This document shows, one piece after another, positions 34,901 through 44,531 of a DNA stretch of 64,000 nt (the stretch's first letter is position 1; the number at the start of each line of letters is the position of its first letter). The notes beneath the pieces were generated by a model that saw only the letters and a program-made list of their open reading frames with translations, was not told the origin of the DNA and ran no database searches. Location of the stretch: contig NC_034014.1 in assembly GCF_000346465.2 (NCBI RefSeq), forward strand, positions 16,135,505-16,199,504. Direction: 5' to 3'. A program made the position numbers and the translations under genes. Origin of the DNA: Prunus persica. Taxonomy: Eukaryota > Streptophyta > Magnoliopsida > Rosales > Rosaceae.

Positions 34901-35723
34901 AGCCTTCTCCACTGCAGTTTTTCTGATCAATCGCTTACCAACACCGCAGCTTGATAACCTGTCTCCCTATGAGAAGCTCCTTCACCGTTCACCAGATTAC
35001 AAATTTCTCAAAAGCTTTGGATGTGCTTGCTTTCCCCACCTGGTGCCATACAACAAGCATAAGTTATCTTTTAAATCTCTTCCATTTGTATTTCTTGGTT
35101 ATGATGATCACTATAAGGGTTATCGCTGTCTTGATCCTTTTTCAGGTCGCATCTATACATCTCGGAATGTGACCTTTGATGAAACAACCTTCCCTTACAA
35201 GCAGCCCCAGCTTCCATCTCCTCTGCACTCAAATGGGCTTCAACCTCTCTCTCTTGCCGACCAGCCCATATCTCTTGGGCCCTCTAATCCTCTGGTCAGC
35301 CCTTCTCCCTCATATCCCTCATCTCTTAATCCCACAGGCCCATCACTTCCCCCTATTTCTTCTGACCCTATTAGCTCCCCCCATTCCTTCGACACCCCCT
35401 TGTTCTCCCCTCTGTCCTCTTCTGTATCCCCAACAACACTGACCACGAACCCAGCCGATCCTTCTCTGGTATCCAGCATCCCCCATTCGCCGCCTCTTTC
35501 GACTGAAACCTCGTCGCCCCTTTCCACAGAACCCTCGCTGCCCATTTCCACAGAAACCTCGCCGCCCCTTTCCACAGACCCATCGCCCTTAATTTCCCCA
35601 GACCTATCCTTCGACTCTGACGGAACAACCCCACCCCTTACCCCACCTCCCACTTCTTCACCTCTTGATCCATCGATTTTCCCTAACTCTTCAGATACAC
35701 CCAATCCTCCACAAAAATTCTAG
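34901..35723 (+). pseudogene. Copia integrase C-terminus and proline/serine-rich linker
   Basis: Continuation of the polyprotein after the frameshift: NRLPTPQLDNLSPYEKLL, then FGCACFPHLVPYNKHK and FVFLGYDDHYKGYRCLD, typical copia integrase C-terminus. A long Pro/Ser/Thr-rich linker follows (about 35230-35700), including three related copies of TETSSPLSTEPS-like sequence. It ends at TAG 35721-35723, in the same frame as the RT ORF that follows, so a single nonsense codon separates the two. Confidence 0.85.
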
Positions 35724-35888
35724 AGTCTCCAAACCATTGTCCCATTTGGTCCAGAACCCAAACCCCTCTACTCTAAAACCAGCCCCCATCCCTTACCCCT
35801 TGCCCTTTCTGCTGAACCTTCTGATCCCCTGTCCCTTGAACCTACCAGCTTTACCCATGCTTCCAAACATAGCCACTGGCTCGATGCT

Positions 35889-37481
35889 ATGCACGATGAA
35901 TATGCTGCACTCATGAAGAACCAGACCTGGTCCTTAGTTCCTGCCACCTCCCGCATGAATATTGTGGGGTGCAAGTGGGTCTTCAAAGTTAAACGGAGGG
36001 CAGATGGCTCAATTGACAGATACAAGGCTCGTCTTGTTGCCAAGGGATTCAATCAGAAGGAAGGCTTTGATTATGCGGAAACTTTTAGCCCGGTGGTCAA
36101 ACCGGCTACCATTCGCACTATATTGTCTCTGGCACTTTCCTACCATTGGCCTCTTCAGCAATTGGATGTTCGTAATGCCTTCTTGAATGGGTACTTGCAA
36201 GAGGAGGTCTACATGAAACAACCCCCTGGTTTTCATGATCCCTCTCACCCTCAGTATGTTTGTCGGCTCCACAAGGCTCTGTACGGCCTTAAGCAGGCAC
36301 CTCGAGCTTGGTTCCAACGCCTTAGTGCCTTTCTCCTTGCCCAGCACTTTGTTCATAGTCACTCTGATGCATCGCTCTTTATTCGTCGCTCCTCTTCCTG
36401 CACAGTGTATGTTCTAGTGTATGTGGATGACATCATTGTTACTGGCTCTCCCTCACCAAGTGTAAACCACTTCATTGATCAACTATGTTCAACTTTTGAC
36501 AGCCGCTGTATGGGTGAGCTCAACTTTTTCCTTGGCATGGAAATTAATCGGTTTTCTGACCATTTATTTCTCTCTCAGACTCGCTATGCAGTGGATTTAT
36601 TGACCCGGTTTCATTTGACTGAATGCAAACCATCTCCTACCCCTTTGCCCTCTGACACTCGGCTCTCTTGTCTGGATGGTGATCCCTTGCCTGATCCATC
36701 CACCCATCGGAGTATGGTGGGTGGCCTCCAGTATCTTACCTTGTCCAGACCTGATATTTCCTTCGCTGTCAACCAGGTGTGCCAGTTTATGCACAACCCT
36801 CGAACCTCTCATCTTCAAGTTGTCAAGCGCATTTTTCGGTACATTAAAGGTACACTTGAGCAAGGTCTTATCTTCCATAAGTCCACTGATTTTTCCTTAC
36901 GGAGTTTCTCTGATGCTGATTGGGCTGGTTCTGTTGATGATCGCCGGTCTACTACTGGTGCTTGTGTTTTCCTTGGCCCCAATCTTCTCACATGGACTGC
37001 CAAGAAACAGTCTACTGTTTCTCGCTCTAGTACTGAAGCTGAATATAGAGCTCTTGCACATACTGCAGCCGAACTTCGCTGGTTTTGTTACTTGTTTCGT
37101 GAACTGGGCATTCCCCTTCGCTCTGCCCCCTGCATCTATGTTGACAATCTCTCTGCTCTCTATATGGCTGCCAACCCTATTTTTCATGCTCGCACCCGGC
37201 ATATCGAGATCGACTACCACTTTGTTCGTGAATTAGTTGCTCGAAAGGCTCTTCGTACCTCCTATGTTCCTTCCTCTCGTCAGCTTGCTGACATATTTAC
37301 TAAAGGTCTCGGTCGTGATCGGTTTTCACTTCTCAAATCCAAGCTTAATCTCCGCGTTGCTCCGCTACGCTTGAGGGAGGGTAAAGAGAATATCACTCCG
37401 GTTCATCCCAGGAAATCAGTTTATTTCCCCAAATCAGACTTGACAGATTCTTCCTCCCAAGATCAACGACATATTAGCTAG
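35889..37481 (+). CDS. Copia reverse transcriptase and RNase H
   Basis: Domain order: RT fingers (GCKWVFKVKRRADGSIDRYK), palm (LDVRNAFLNGYLQEEVYM), catalytic YVDD (residues 178-181 from this ATG), connection, then RNase H (SDADWAGSVDDRRSTTGAC ... SSTEAEYRALAHTAAEL). It reverse-transcribes the element RNA and degrades the RNA strand. The ATG here is nominal; the frame is open upstream to the TAG at 35721-35723. The last ~35 codons read into the 3' LTR (37382 on), so the stop at 37479-37481 lies within the LTR. The RT/RH part itself is intact. Confidence 0.94.
   Translation: MHDEYAALMKNQTWSLVPATSRMNIVGCKWVFKVKRRADGSIDRYKARLVAKGFNQKEGFDYAETFSPVVKPATIRTILSLALSYHWPLQQLDVRNAFLNGYLQEEVYMKQPPGFHDPSHPQYVCRLHKALYGLKQAPRAWFQRLSAFLLAQHFVHSHSDASLFIRRSSSCTVYVLVYVDDIIVTGSPSPSVNHFIDQLCSTFDSRCMGELNFFLGMEINRFSDHLFLSQTRYAVDLLTRFHLTECKPSPTPLPSDTRLSCLDGDPLPDPSTHRSMVGGLQYLTLSRPDISFAVNQVCQFMHNPRTSHLQVVKRIFRYIKGTLEQGLIFHKSTDFSLRSFSDADWAGSVDDRRSTTGACVFLGPNLLTWTAKKQSTVSRSSTEAEYRALAHTAAELRWFCYLFRELGIPLRSAPCIYVDNLSALYMAANPIFHARTRHIEIDYHFVRELVARKALRTSYVPSSRQLADIFTKGLGRDRFSLLKSKLNLRVAPLRLREGKENITPVHPRKSVYFPKSDLTDSSSQDQRHIS
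37371..37381 (+). other. Copia polypurine tract
   Basis: TTGAGGGAGGG immediately before the 3' LTR start TAAAG. Confidence 0.8.
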
Positions 37482-37673
37482 AATTGATTCATAACATATA
37501 TGAAATTATTGTACTTACCATGTATTGCTTCTTTCTGTAAATAGACTTGAGAAAGTCTACTCTCTGTACATTATATACGGCTGCAATACAGAGACCAAAT
37601 ATACTGGTTGATTCAATTACTCTCCTCCTCTATCTCTCATCTCCCTTCTCCCCCCTGAACTCTATTTCCTATA
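37382..37673 (+). repeat. Copia 3' LTR
   Basis: 292 bp, same ends as the 5' LTR with five substitutions (two in the first 45 bp, then three scattered). Followed by the GCAGG target duplication. Confidence 0.93.
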
Positions 37674-37925
37674 GCAGGTACCTGTGTCATAGGTACACTT
37701 TCGGAAGTTACCTGTAGGATAGGCTCTCCGTGAAGCTCCATATCAAGCCACTGCATAGAGTACCTTCGCCATAGGTACACTATTTATAGGTTACCTGTGC
37801 CATAGATACTATTCGAGGTTACCTCTAGTGCCCAAAACTATAAGTAAAGCTGGCTTATAATTCAATGGTAGGCTATCCAATTTTAGCTGGCATGTAACTC
37901 ACTGGTAGGCTATCCAATTTTAGCT
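37674..37925. repeat. GGTACC repeat copy A and 37-bp tandem pair
   Basis: 37674-37830 carries GGTACACTTTCGG, GTTACCTGTAGGATAGG, CTCCATATCAAGCC and more. It is a diverged direct copy of 38566-38690. At 37866 and 37903 TGGTAGGCTATCCAATTTTA repeats with a 37-bp period. Confidence 0.75.
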
Positions 37926-38337
37926 GACCCTGACAGTCTAATTTCAGTTGTTCTTTTGAAAGTCACAAAAGACTCCAAGATACAATTCTCTAAGCTCTAG
38001 TTGAATAAGAGCGACAGAAGAGATGAAGTTGCAAGTGGAATCTTTTAACAGACTTCATTCTCTCTCTGTCTCTTGATAGCATTAAAGAACAATTAACACT
38101 CTAAAAAAACAATAGAAGAGAAAGATATTTAAAATGAAGAATGGAAAAGTCAACTAGGAGTGGAGTATGTGTACTTTGAATTGGGCAGGAGCTGGTTTTC
38201 CCCCTTTGTAAATACTTTGCTTTTGTTTAAGATCACATGGGTTGTCATCTACTATTGGAATTTACTCTATCATTAGTAGTAATTAGCTCACACTTTTATT
38301 CATTTTGTATCCCGCTTATAAGCATTTTCTTGACCAG

Positions 38338-38530
38338 TGCAAGGAGAGGAAGAATTTATTTACCACAAGATGAACTTGCAGAAGCAGGGCTTACTGATTC
38401 TGACATATGTGCTGGAAAGGTCACAGACAAGTAGAGGAGTTTCATGAAGAATCAAATTAAGAGGGCAAGGATGTTCTTCGCCGAGGCAGAGAATGGTGTG
38501 ACAAAGTTGAGTGAAGCCAGCAGATGGCCG
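38338..38530 (+). pseudogene. PSY: Phytoene synthase exon fragment
   Basis: The translation matches the conserved penultimate part of plant phytoene synthase, the first committed carotenoid enzyme (joins two geranylgeranyl diphosphates in plastids): [18 protein letters not shown], then [12 protein letters not shown], stop, and [15 protein letters not shown] ... AEASRWP-type end (EASRWP). The expected Trp after TDK is TAG (38432-38434). The 5' border keeps a splice acceptor (CTTGACCAG before 38338). At the 3' border the expected GT donor reads AT (CCG/ATAAGCC). Intron borders indicate a genomic fragment, not a processed copy. No other PSY exons are seen within several kb. Direct repeats lie on both sides. 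Confidence 0.82.
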
Positions 38531-38549
38531 ATAAGCCTCACATGTTTTA

Positions 38550-38700
38550 GAACCTATGTTGTAGGTACACGGTGGTAAGTTACCTGTAGGCCAGGTTCCA
38601 TATCAAGTTGCTGTATAAAGTACCTGTGCAATAGGTACTGTCAGAGGGTACCTGTGCCCCAGGTACACTGTTAGATGTTACCTGTGGTGTTAGAGTTATG
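38550..38700. repeat. GGTACC repeat copy B, right of PSY fragment
   Basis: GTAGGTACACGGTGG, AGTTACCTGTAGGCCAGG, TTCCATATCAAGTTGC and GGTACCTGTGCCCC parallel copy A at 37690-37820. The PSY exon lies between the two direct copies. Confidence 0.72.
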
Positions 38701-39811
38701 CTGATAGAGATGCAATTAGCATGGCTAAAACGACAAAAATATGACTTTTATGTACTATCCATAGCTGTTGGACTCCGATAACATGTCCCAAACCTAAAAT
38801 CATATTCTGTAAAATGTAAAAGCCTACACCCTATTTCTTATTCTCGAATTGGGTTGTGACAAAATTAGAGAATCACTCCAGAAATGTTTACCCATAAACC
38901 CACCATTGGAAAAAACTGGGGGAAATCACTCCGACCAGGCGATCCACCAAGTCAAGAAGATTCTTACAGAAAAAGTAATCACAAGCTCAAACAATCATAA
39001 ATCTATTTAGGAAATGAGGACTACCTCCCTGTGCAACCTTATTTTCCAAACTTAGTTGAGCAAGTAGCTTGTCCTTCGTGGAAATGACAGCTAGTCCATC
39101 AGCTTTTTCACCCCATGGCACCGCAACTCAGCTTCGGATAGTCATCCATGAACGAAATATAGATTCTAGAATGAAATAGTCAATTTCTTCAAGAAATCAT
39201 CCTCTTGAAGAAATCAACAGAGAATTTGATCTACCTAGGATGATAAAGTGTTTAAACTAAACCCTAGATGCATATTTCAAAAAACCACAATAGATTTCAA
39301 AAACCAATTTTCAAAATCTCAAAATGAAAATCCAAACCTACCAAGTAGAGAATGCAAAGTAAAAGTTTTACTCTGAAAAATTCTCAATGGATGAAGTGGA
39401 TTTCAAAAATAGAAGCAGATTTCAAAAGCTATTTGTAAACCTCATTTCCAGAAGCCATGATCATTCTCAGACAAACCAAAGAGAAAACTAAGTTTTCCAA
39501 AATTGTGTAAATGAAAGAGATGAGAGATTAATACTTTGATATGCAAAGATATGGTAAGATTTTCTCAAAAACAAGTAGCTTTCAAAATGAAAGCTTGAAA
39601 ACCCATTCCTATGCCATGAACACTCTCAGACAAACCAAAGAGAAATCCAAGTTTTTCAAAATGGTGAAAATGAAAGAGATGAGAGATGAAAACGTTGTAT
39701 CACTAACAAAAGTTTGAGAAATGAAATTTCAATGAAAGTCCAAAAGGAATTCAAGAACCCATGAACTCTTCTTCCAAAAATCAAAACCTAATTTATGCAC
39801 CATCTCTCACT

Positions 39812-39858
<47 letters not shown>

Positions 39859-40193
39859 AAACCCATTTGAAAAATGTAAATAAGAGAGTTGATGAGTCCA
39901 GACCAGCCCCAGCCATTTTGGTAGGTCAAAAAGACACTTGACAGTCAATGATTAGACTTATAACAAGCAAAATCAAGTGCCTTGGTTGAAAATCCCGTGC
40001 TGGAAATATTGGCCCATATGACTAGTCATCTCGACAAAATATATGGATGCAAATGCTGATTTTCCTAATGATGTCCATTGTAAATGAATGCACAAATTAT
40101 CTTGGTTTTGTAGGCTCATAAGCTCTTCAATGTACTTCAACTTTGTAGCAAATACCCAATGCCTAATTTCTAAAGATGAGCTAAGAGGAATTA
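38701..40193. other. Non-coding; (CT)21 microsatellite and a ~155-bp-spaced direct repeat
   Basis: No gene. A diverged direct repeat at about 39445-39520 and 39605-39690 (CTCAGACAAACCAAAGAGAAA and AAATGAAAGAGATGAGAGAT). The microsatellite is (CT)21 at 39816-39857. Otherwise A-rich sequence. Confidence 0.55.
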
Positions 40194-40650
40194 TGACAGG
40201 ACCCGACCCAAATTCCACTTTGGAATCTGAGCCAAACTCTGTGCGTGTCCGACACCTGATAGGTGTGGAGCACACTTGACCAAATTTCCCTTCTAAAGAA
40301 ATCCAAAGCTTCTTTAGGGTTTGACTTCTGCTGAAAATTCGGCAGTCTCCCTTATAAATTGCTCAATTCCCAAACTTTTTCAACTGTACAACAAGCAATA
40401 TAAATATCCACAACCGTTCAGCATGCACAATAATCGAATTCATGCAACCACACATCAAATCTTTATGGCCTCAAGCCTCTTTAAATCAAATAAATCGTTC
40501 TGCCAACTGAAATTGATCCCAACTTTTGGAACAACAAGAATACGTTAACGTATTTCAAAATAACTTAACTGATCAGCTTTTCAATCACTTGGTCTCACGA
40601 CTGCACCTAGTAACTCTAGGTTGCCTACGTACCCTTAACAAGGGATCAAG
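40194..40650 (+). repeat. Dispersed LTR-like repeat, copy 1 (TGACAGGACCCG family)
   Basis: Begins TGACAGGACCCGACCC and ends CTACGTACCCTTAACAAGGG ATCAAG. It is homologous in reverse to 61001-61398. Internal landmarks match: GAAAATTCGGCAGTCTCCC and TTCAGCATGCACA. TG start and size suggest an LTR of an unassigned retroelement; I cannot see its internal region. Confidence 0.6.
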
Positions 40651-41415
40651 CCACACGTAGTTCTTTCTCTTTGTTTTATTGATAAGTTATGTATTCAACT
40701 TTTATGTTTACCACCTGTTTTGCAAAATCAAATATGAAAAGAAAATAAAAAGGAAAAGAAAATAATGAGAGGATAATAACTTTTAAATTGGAAAAGAAAT
40801 ACAAGGAGAACACAACGGTTATATAAAATCAAGTAACGACATGGTAAAATAAAACTTCACTTAAGAAAATAATCGTGAATTATACAAAATCCTTAAAACT
40901 TAGAAAACTCTTAATCCTTGTCTCTTAAGTAGGAAAACATATATTAAAACCTTCGCCCATAATTACCAAGATAAAATCCTCAATTTTTTAGTTTAAAACA
41001 TCTTAAACTTAAATACTCTCCACCTAGGCGTACCCCCATTCATATTCCATCAATTCCTAGTATCCTGTTTGTTACATCCTTGCAGGCCTCGAAAACACAA
41101 AGTTAACCCAAGCCGCATTCCTCGCAAGACTCAGGGGACCCTTAGTCAACTTGAGCTGCATTCCTTGCAGAACTCGGGGTACATGTTGTCGGCCCAAGAA
41201 TGCATATCCTCGCACCACACAGTTTAGGCGCCCCCGAAACTCGTGGGGCATTATCATAAAGGACAAAACTGTTCAAGGCAACTGGGGGGGGGGGGGAGGG
41301 GGGGGGAGTACTTTTGTGGTGGGTTTGAAAACCATATTATGAAACTTATTATAAACTTTCTCTTATTCCACAAATCAATTTTCCAACTCTTATATCAACT
41401 TTCCAAAAAAAAAAA
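40651..41415. other. Non-coding, with G-tract at 41284-41308
   Basis: No gene. 41060-41260 has three diverged copies of GCATTCCTCGCAAGACTC. A long G run (13 G, A, 9 G) occupies 41284-41306. An A11 run at 41405-41415 borders the MULE and serves as its probable target-site copy. Confidence 0.5.
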
Positions 41416-41478
41416 GGGAAATATGCTGATATAATCAGTTTTCATAAGTGGTGTTCTGAAATGATCAGGTTACAAATT
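41416..41478 (+). repeat. MULE left terminal inverted repeat
   Basis: Pairs with 51535-51597 with 60 of 63 identical positions. It includes the inner motif GTGGTGTTCTGAAATGATCA. Confidence 0.88.
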
Positions 41479-42469
41479 CAACATGTCTTATGACGTGTCA
41501 TTTTCCCTTTATATGAATGCTAAAGTGGCACATATGTCCTTCTTCTGCAGGTGGTCCTTCCAGCTTCATACCCATATTCACATCTCAGATTATGTACACG
41601 TATGTGAAAGAAGTTGCAGGCTGTTTTGTCGTATTGTGAATCTTGAAACTGAATATGAGTTTTTGCATAACATGGCACCATTTTTGACATTTTGCTCACC
41701 ACGCGATAAAGTGTGGTGATTTTGTAGTAGGTTGCAGGGTGTTCATTTCTGTAACGGAATTCAACTGTACTTGTCTTCCATAGTAGAAGGGCTGTACTCA
41801 CTTTCCTTTGTTAGAACTAATTCTTGACATTCTGTGCTTAACACAGATTGTAAATCCATCATTTGGCACAAGTTGCAGCGAAATGCAATTTTTTGGGGCC
41901 ACCCACATTGTAGCCTTTTTCCATTATTTTATCGCCACTATAGCGAAATATTCGACTCTCATTTGGCAATATTTGTGGTTGAGATATTTTCGTGACAGTT
42001 GAAAGTATAGATTGGGTGGCTATGTCATGGGACTTGCTTCGTGAGACGACAGTGCATTGTCGACTGTTTAGTTTAGTTTAGTTAGGTTGAATACTTAGTT
42101 TTGTATATGCATTTTTTAAATCCGATCCGGACGGAAATGTCGGGGTTGGTTAGCACAAACAATATCATTAACGCTCGGCTGGGCCAATTACAAGCTCAAA
42201 TATTCTATTGTTTGACGTCATTGAGTTGTAGTTTTGGGAGGTCCCTCACCGTCAAATATTTAGTTCTTTCTCATGTTTTACGTGGAAGAATTGGTCTAAC
42301 GATTGAGGCTCCATAAGAGTTGATACCAAAATACCAGAGCCTGGGGTTATTGGCTATGCCTTTTGTGTTAGCCTTTGAAAACCAAGATGAAATAGAAAAC
42401 GACCATGTCTGCCATCACTGATTTATAATAAATCAAACCTGTTCCATTACATCCATAACCTAACCAACT
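41479..42469. other. MULE left subterminal region, no gene
   Basis: No recognisable coding region; the ORFs are short and overlap on both strands. 42060-42080 has TTTAGTTTAGTTTAG-type short repeats. It may hold the 3' UTR of the GRF gene. Confidence 0.45.
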
Positions 42470-43012
42470 TTAACCTGCCAACTGTAGATGAACAAACCTC
42501 CTATTACATTTGGAATACAACAAATAAAGGACCATTCCAACCATGAAAACAGAGACCCAAAACCATGGGTTTTTCATCTTCCCTTTTCCAGCGTTTTGTT
42601 CTTCTTCCAAGCGGTTTATTTTCCTAAGCAAGCCTGGAATTATGTGCTTCGATCTGTCACACATCTCTGGGTCAGCCCATTCCCAAAATGTACATCCATT
42701 CCTCTGCATAAACGGAATCAATGTTTTCAAACAAAGACGGCCAGCATCAGATTTGGAATACAGACAATTTCCAAATGTCAGCTCAAACTTACACATAAAT
42801 AAACTTACCCTTGCACATACTTGAAACCTCCTTCCAGGATGAGAAACCGTCCACGATGTATGCGTTTTGACAACGTTCCCACAGTAGCACAGCCGTGAAC
42901 ACACTGAACTCGCGGCTTCCATTTCCCAGCGAGATCTTGAAGTCGCCTCTTGACCGGGCAACCGAGACGTCACTGACTCACCCTCACCGGTACGAAGGCT
43001 CCTCCTACTCAT
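42470..43012 (-). CDS. GRF zinc-finger protein with C-terminal membrane segment, one intron
   Basis: Minus-strand gene, ATG 43010-43012. Exon 1 (42809-43012) and exon 2 (42470-42703) flank a 105-nt GTAAGT...TGCAG intron. The intron is a multiple of three and has no stop, so the unspliced frame is also open. The spliced product is about 145 residues: a basic Ser/Arg-rich N-terminus; a GRF-type zinc finger (CYCGNVV, HPGRRFQVCAR, then NGCTFWEWADPEMC across the splice); a short charged helix (LLRKINRLEEEQNAGKGK); and a C-terminal transmembrane segment (WFWVSVFMVGMVLYLLY). GRF fingers in known proteins bind nucleic acid; the small plant GRF-TM proteins have no established function. It is the only gene in the MULE with no visible lesion. 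Confidence 0.85.
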   Translation of the reverse strand: MSRRSLRTGEGESVTSRLPGQEATSRSRWEMEAASSVCSRLCYCGNVVKTHTSWTVSHPGRRFQVCARVSLFMCKFELTFGNCLYSKSDAGRLCLKTLIPFMQRNGCTFWEWADPEMCDRSKHIIPGLLRKINRLEEEQNAGKGKMKNPWFWVSVFMVGMVLYLLYSKCNRRFVHLQLAG

Positions 43013-43615
43013 CTTCTTGTTTTGGAGGGTATGAATTGTTGTTCACGTTGTGCGATATTTAGGGTGCTGAAGAGGGTCATCGTGTATTCAAAGGGTTACA
43101 CTTGCATGTGCACAATGTTTCAGGAACATGGTGTGAGTGCACAAACATGAAACCTGGAGTTAATGGGGTGTTTTTAAAAAAAAAAAATTCCAATATTTAC
43201 CATTGCCAACAGTAAGTATAGATTGGAATGTTATTCATAGCCTTAGTTTATGACAGATACGGCATGGTATACACTTGCAAATACAGTAGATGCCATTCTT
43301 CGTTGTCTGTATATTGGTTTATTAATGACGTATTGATAGTATAGTGGCACTATATTGGTATCCTATTGTAACTTTATTGTATTGCTATTGCTTTGTATTG
43401 GTTTTATAATGCCCGATATTGGACTTATATTGGCATTCCAATGTAACCTCTACATTGTTTGCAATTGGTACAGCTATTAGAACTTTTTTTATACTATCTT
43501 ACGTATTGGTTTTGCAATGTCATTTAACAAGTCTACAAATCTGAACTATGTGGAAGGTAATTACGTTATATCGAATATGAAATGAATGCAGCCAAACTAC
43601 ATCAATTGCAGTTTT
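43013..43615. other. AT-rich spacer with TATTGG-type repeats
   Basis: Upstream of the GRF gene. 43260-43470 is composed of loosely repeated TATTGGT/TATTGTA words; a similar composition recurs at 46480-46600. No ORF. Confidence 0.5.
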
Positions 43616-43915
43616 CAAAGTTCCTGCATACAACACAAAAGAAAGGCACCTGAAACGTACATATAATACAAAGGCCACCTCAACCTGGCAGCATACAAAA
43701 TAAAATAACAAGCCAGGTGAAACTTACAGAAGACAAAATTTACAAAGAGGTCACCTCAAACTTACATAATACAATCTTAACAAAGACAGCACCTGCAGCT
43801 TACATTATACATATGTACCAAAGAGGCCCCCTCAAACTTACAAAAAACAAAAGAAATAAATAAAAAGGGCACCTCATACGTATATATTACAAAAAGAGGG
43901 CACGTCAAAAATTTC
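43616..43915. repeat. Degenerate ~40-50-bp tandem array downstream of accessory gene A
   Basis: Six to seven variants of AAAGAGGTCACCTCAAACTTACATAATACAA. On the minus strand it lies just 3' of the accessory ORF (44004), so it would fall in its 3' UTR. Confidence 0.6.
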
Positions 43916-44003
43916 ACTGTACTGGGTTTGTCCCCAATAGTAGCCATGGTAATATTACAAGGCAAACCTTCTGGCTGTGGCCGAATTTCGAGTTGCATAC
44001 TCG

Positions 44004-44531
44004 TCAAATGCGGCGACCGCGACCCATTAAGTTCATGACCCCTCCCACAGTGATGTCCCACTTTCCTTCTGCATCCACAATTTGTGCAAACTTCCTAAAT
44101 AGTTCGAAGCCGGATTCCAGTTGTTGTTGCTTCAGCTGAGCCATTTCGTCTGATTCTTTGAATACAATAATTGCACTGGCAGGGGCATTTTCAATTCTAG
44201 CTCTGACAGCCTTCATATGTAGGAGATGCATCCGGGCTTGATAACGCGCCCGAATTGTGCGCTTTTTTATGACACCCCACCTAGCTTGGCCCTCTTTAAT
44301 TTTGATAACTATGTCTGCATGGATATTTTTCTAGAACATGGTATTGGCTCGACATTGCTGCAGTCCATGGACCCAGTCTTCAGTGTCTTCTGTTGCTGCT
44401 TTGGCAGGTGTTTCGGTGTCCCCTCCTTCAGTAATGGCAAGGGTTGGGTTTGGTGTGGGGTTGGGGTCCATGGGTGTTGGGTATTTACTGTGGGTTGATG
44501 TGGCCATTAGTTTGCCCAAACTGCCATTCAT
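44004..44531 (-). pseudogene. MULE accessory gene A, paralogue of 45655-46281, one in-frame TAG
   Basis: Minus-strand frame from ATG 44531 (or the internal MATSTHSKYPTP start at 44507) with one TAG at 44331-44333, then open in the same frame to TGA/TAG-type stop at 44004. The N-terminal part is Pro/Thr-rich (PTPMDPNPTPNP) and acidic. The C-terminal part is Lys/Arg-rich and helical, ending FKESDEMAQLKQQQLESGFE, then LFRKFAQIVD and WDITVGGVMNLMGR. The plus-strand gene at 45655 has the same order and matching C-terminal motifs. I recognise no known family. If the TAG is a true stop, only about 58-66 residues are made; read-through or an unseen intron would give about 175. Confidence 0.6.

Larger units (their letters stand above)
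32445..37673 (+). mobile_element. Ty1/copia LTR retrotransposon (Ale/Retrofit-like), TA...TA termini
   Basis: Complete 5.2-kb element: two 292-bp LTRs (five differences), initiator-Met primer site, gag-pol with GAG-protease-integrase-RT-RNaseH order, polypurine tract and a perfect 5-bp target duplication GCAGG (32440-32444 and 37674-37678). The LTRs start TAAAG and end CTATA instead of TG...CA. About 98% LTR identity means a fairly recent insertion. Two lesions interrupt the polyprotein, so this copy is probably non-autonomous. Confidence 0.95.

Noticed and set aside
35240..35704. Minus-strand ORF rich in Gly/Glu/Ser opposite the copia linker
   Set aside because: Mirror of the Pro/Ser-rich coding linker; compositional shadow with no domain.
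41151..41434. Gly-rich small proteins at 41151-41434
   Set aside because: Produced by the poly-G tract; no start context, domain or conservation evidence.
42488..42824. Plus-strand ORFs over 42488-42824
   Set aside because: Overlap the GRF-TM gene on the other strand, whose domain and intron evidence is much stronger.
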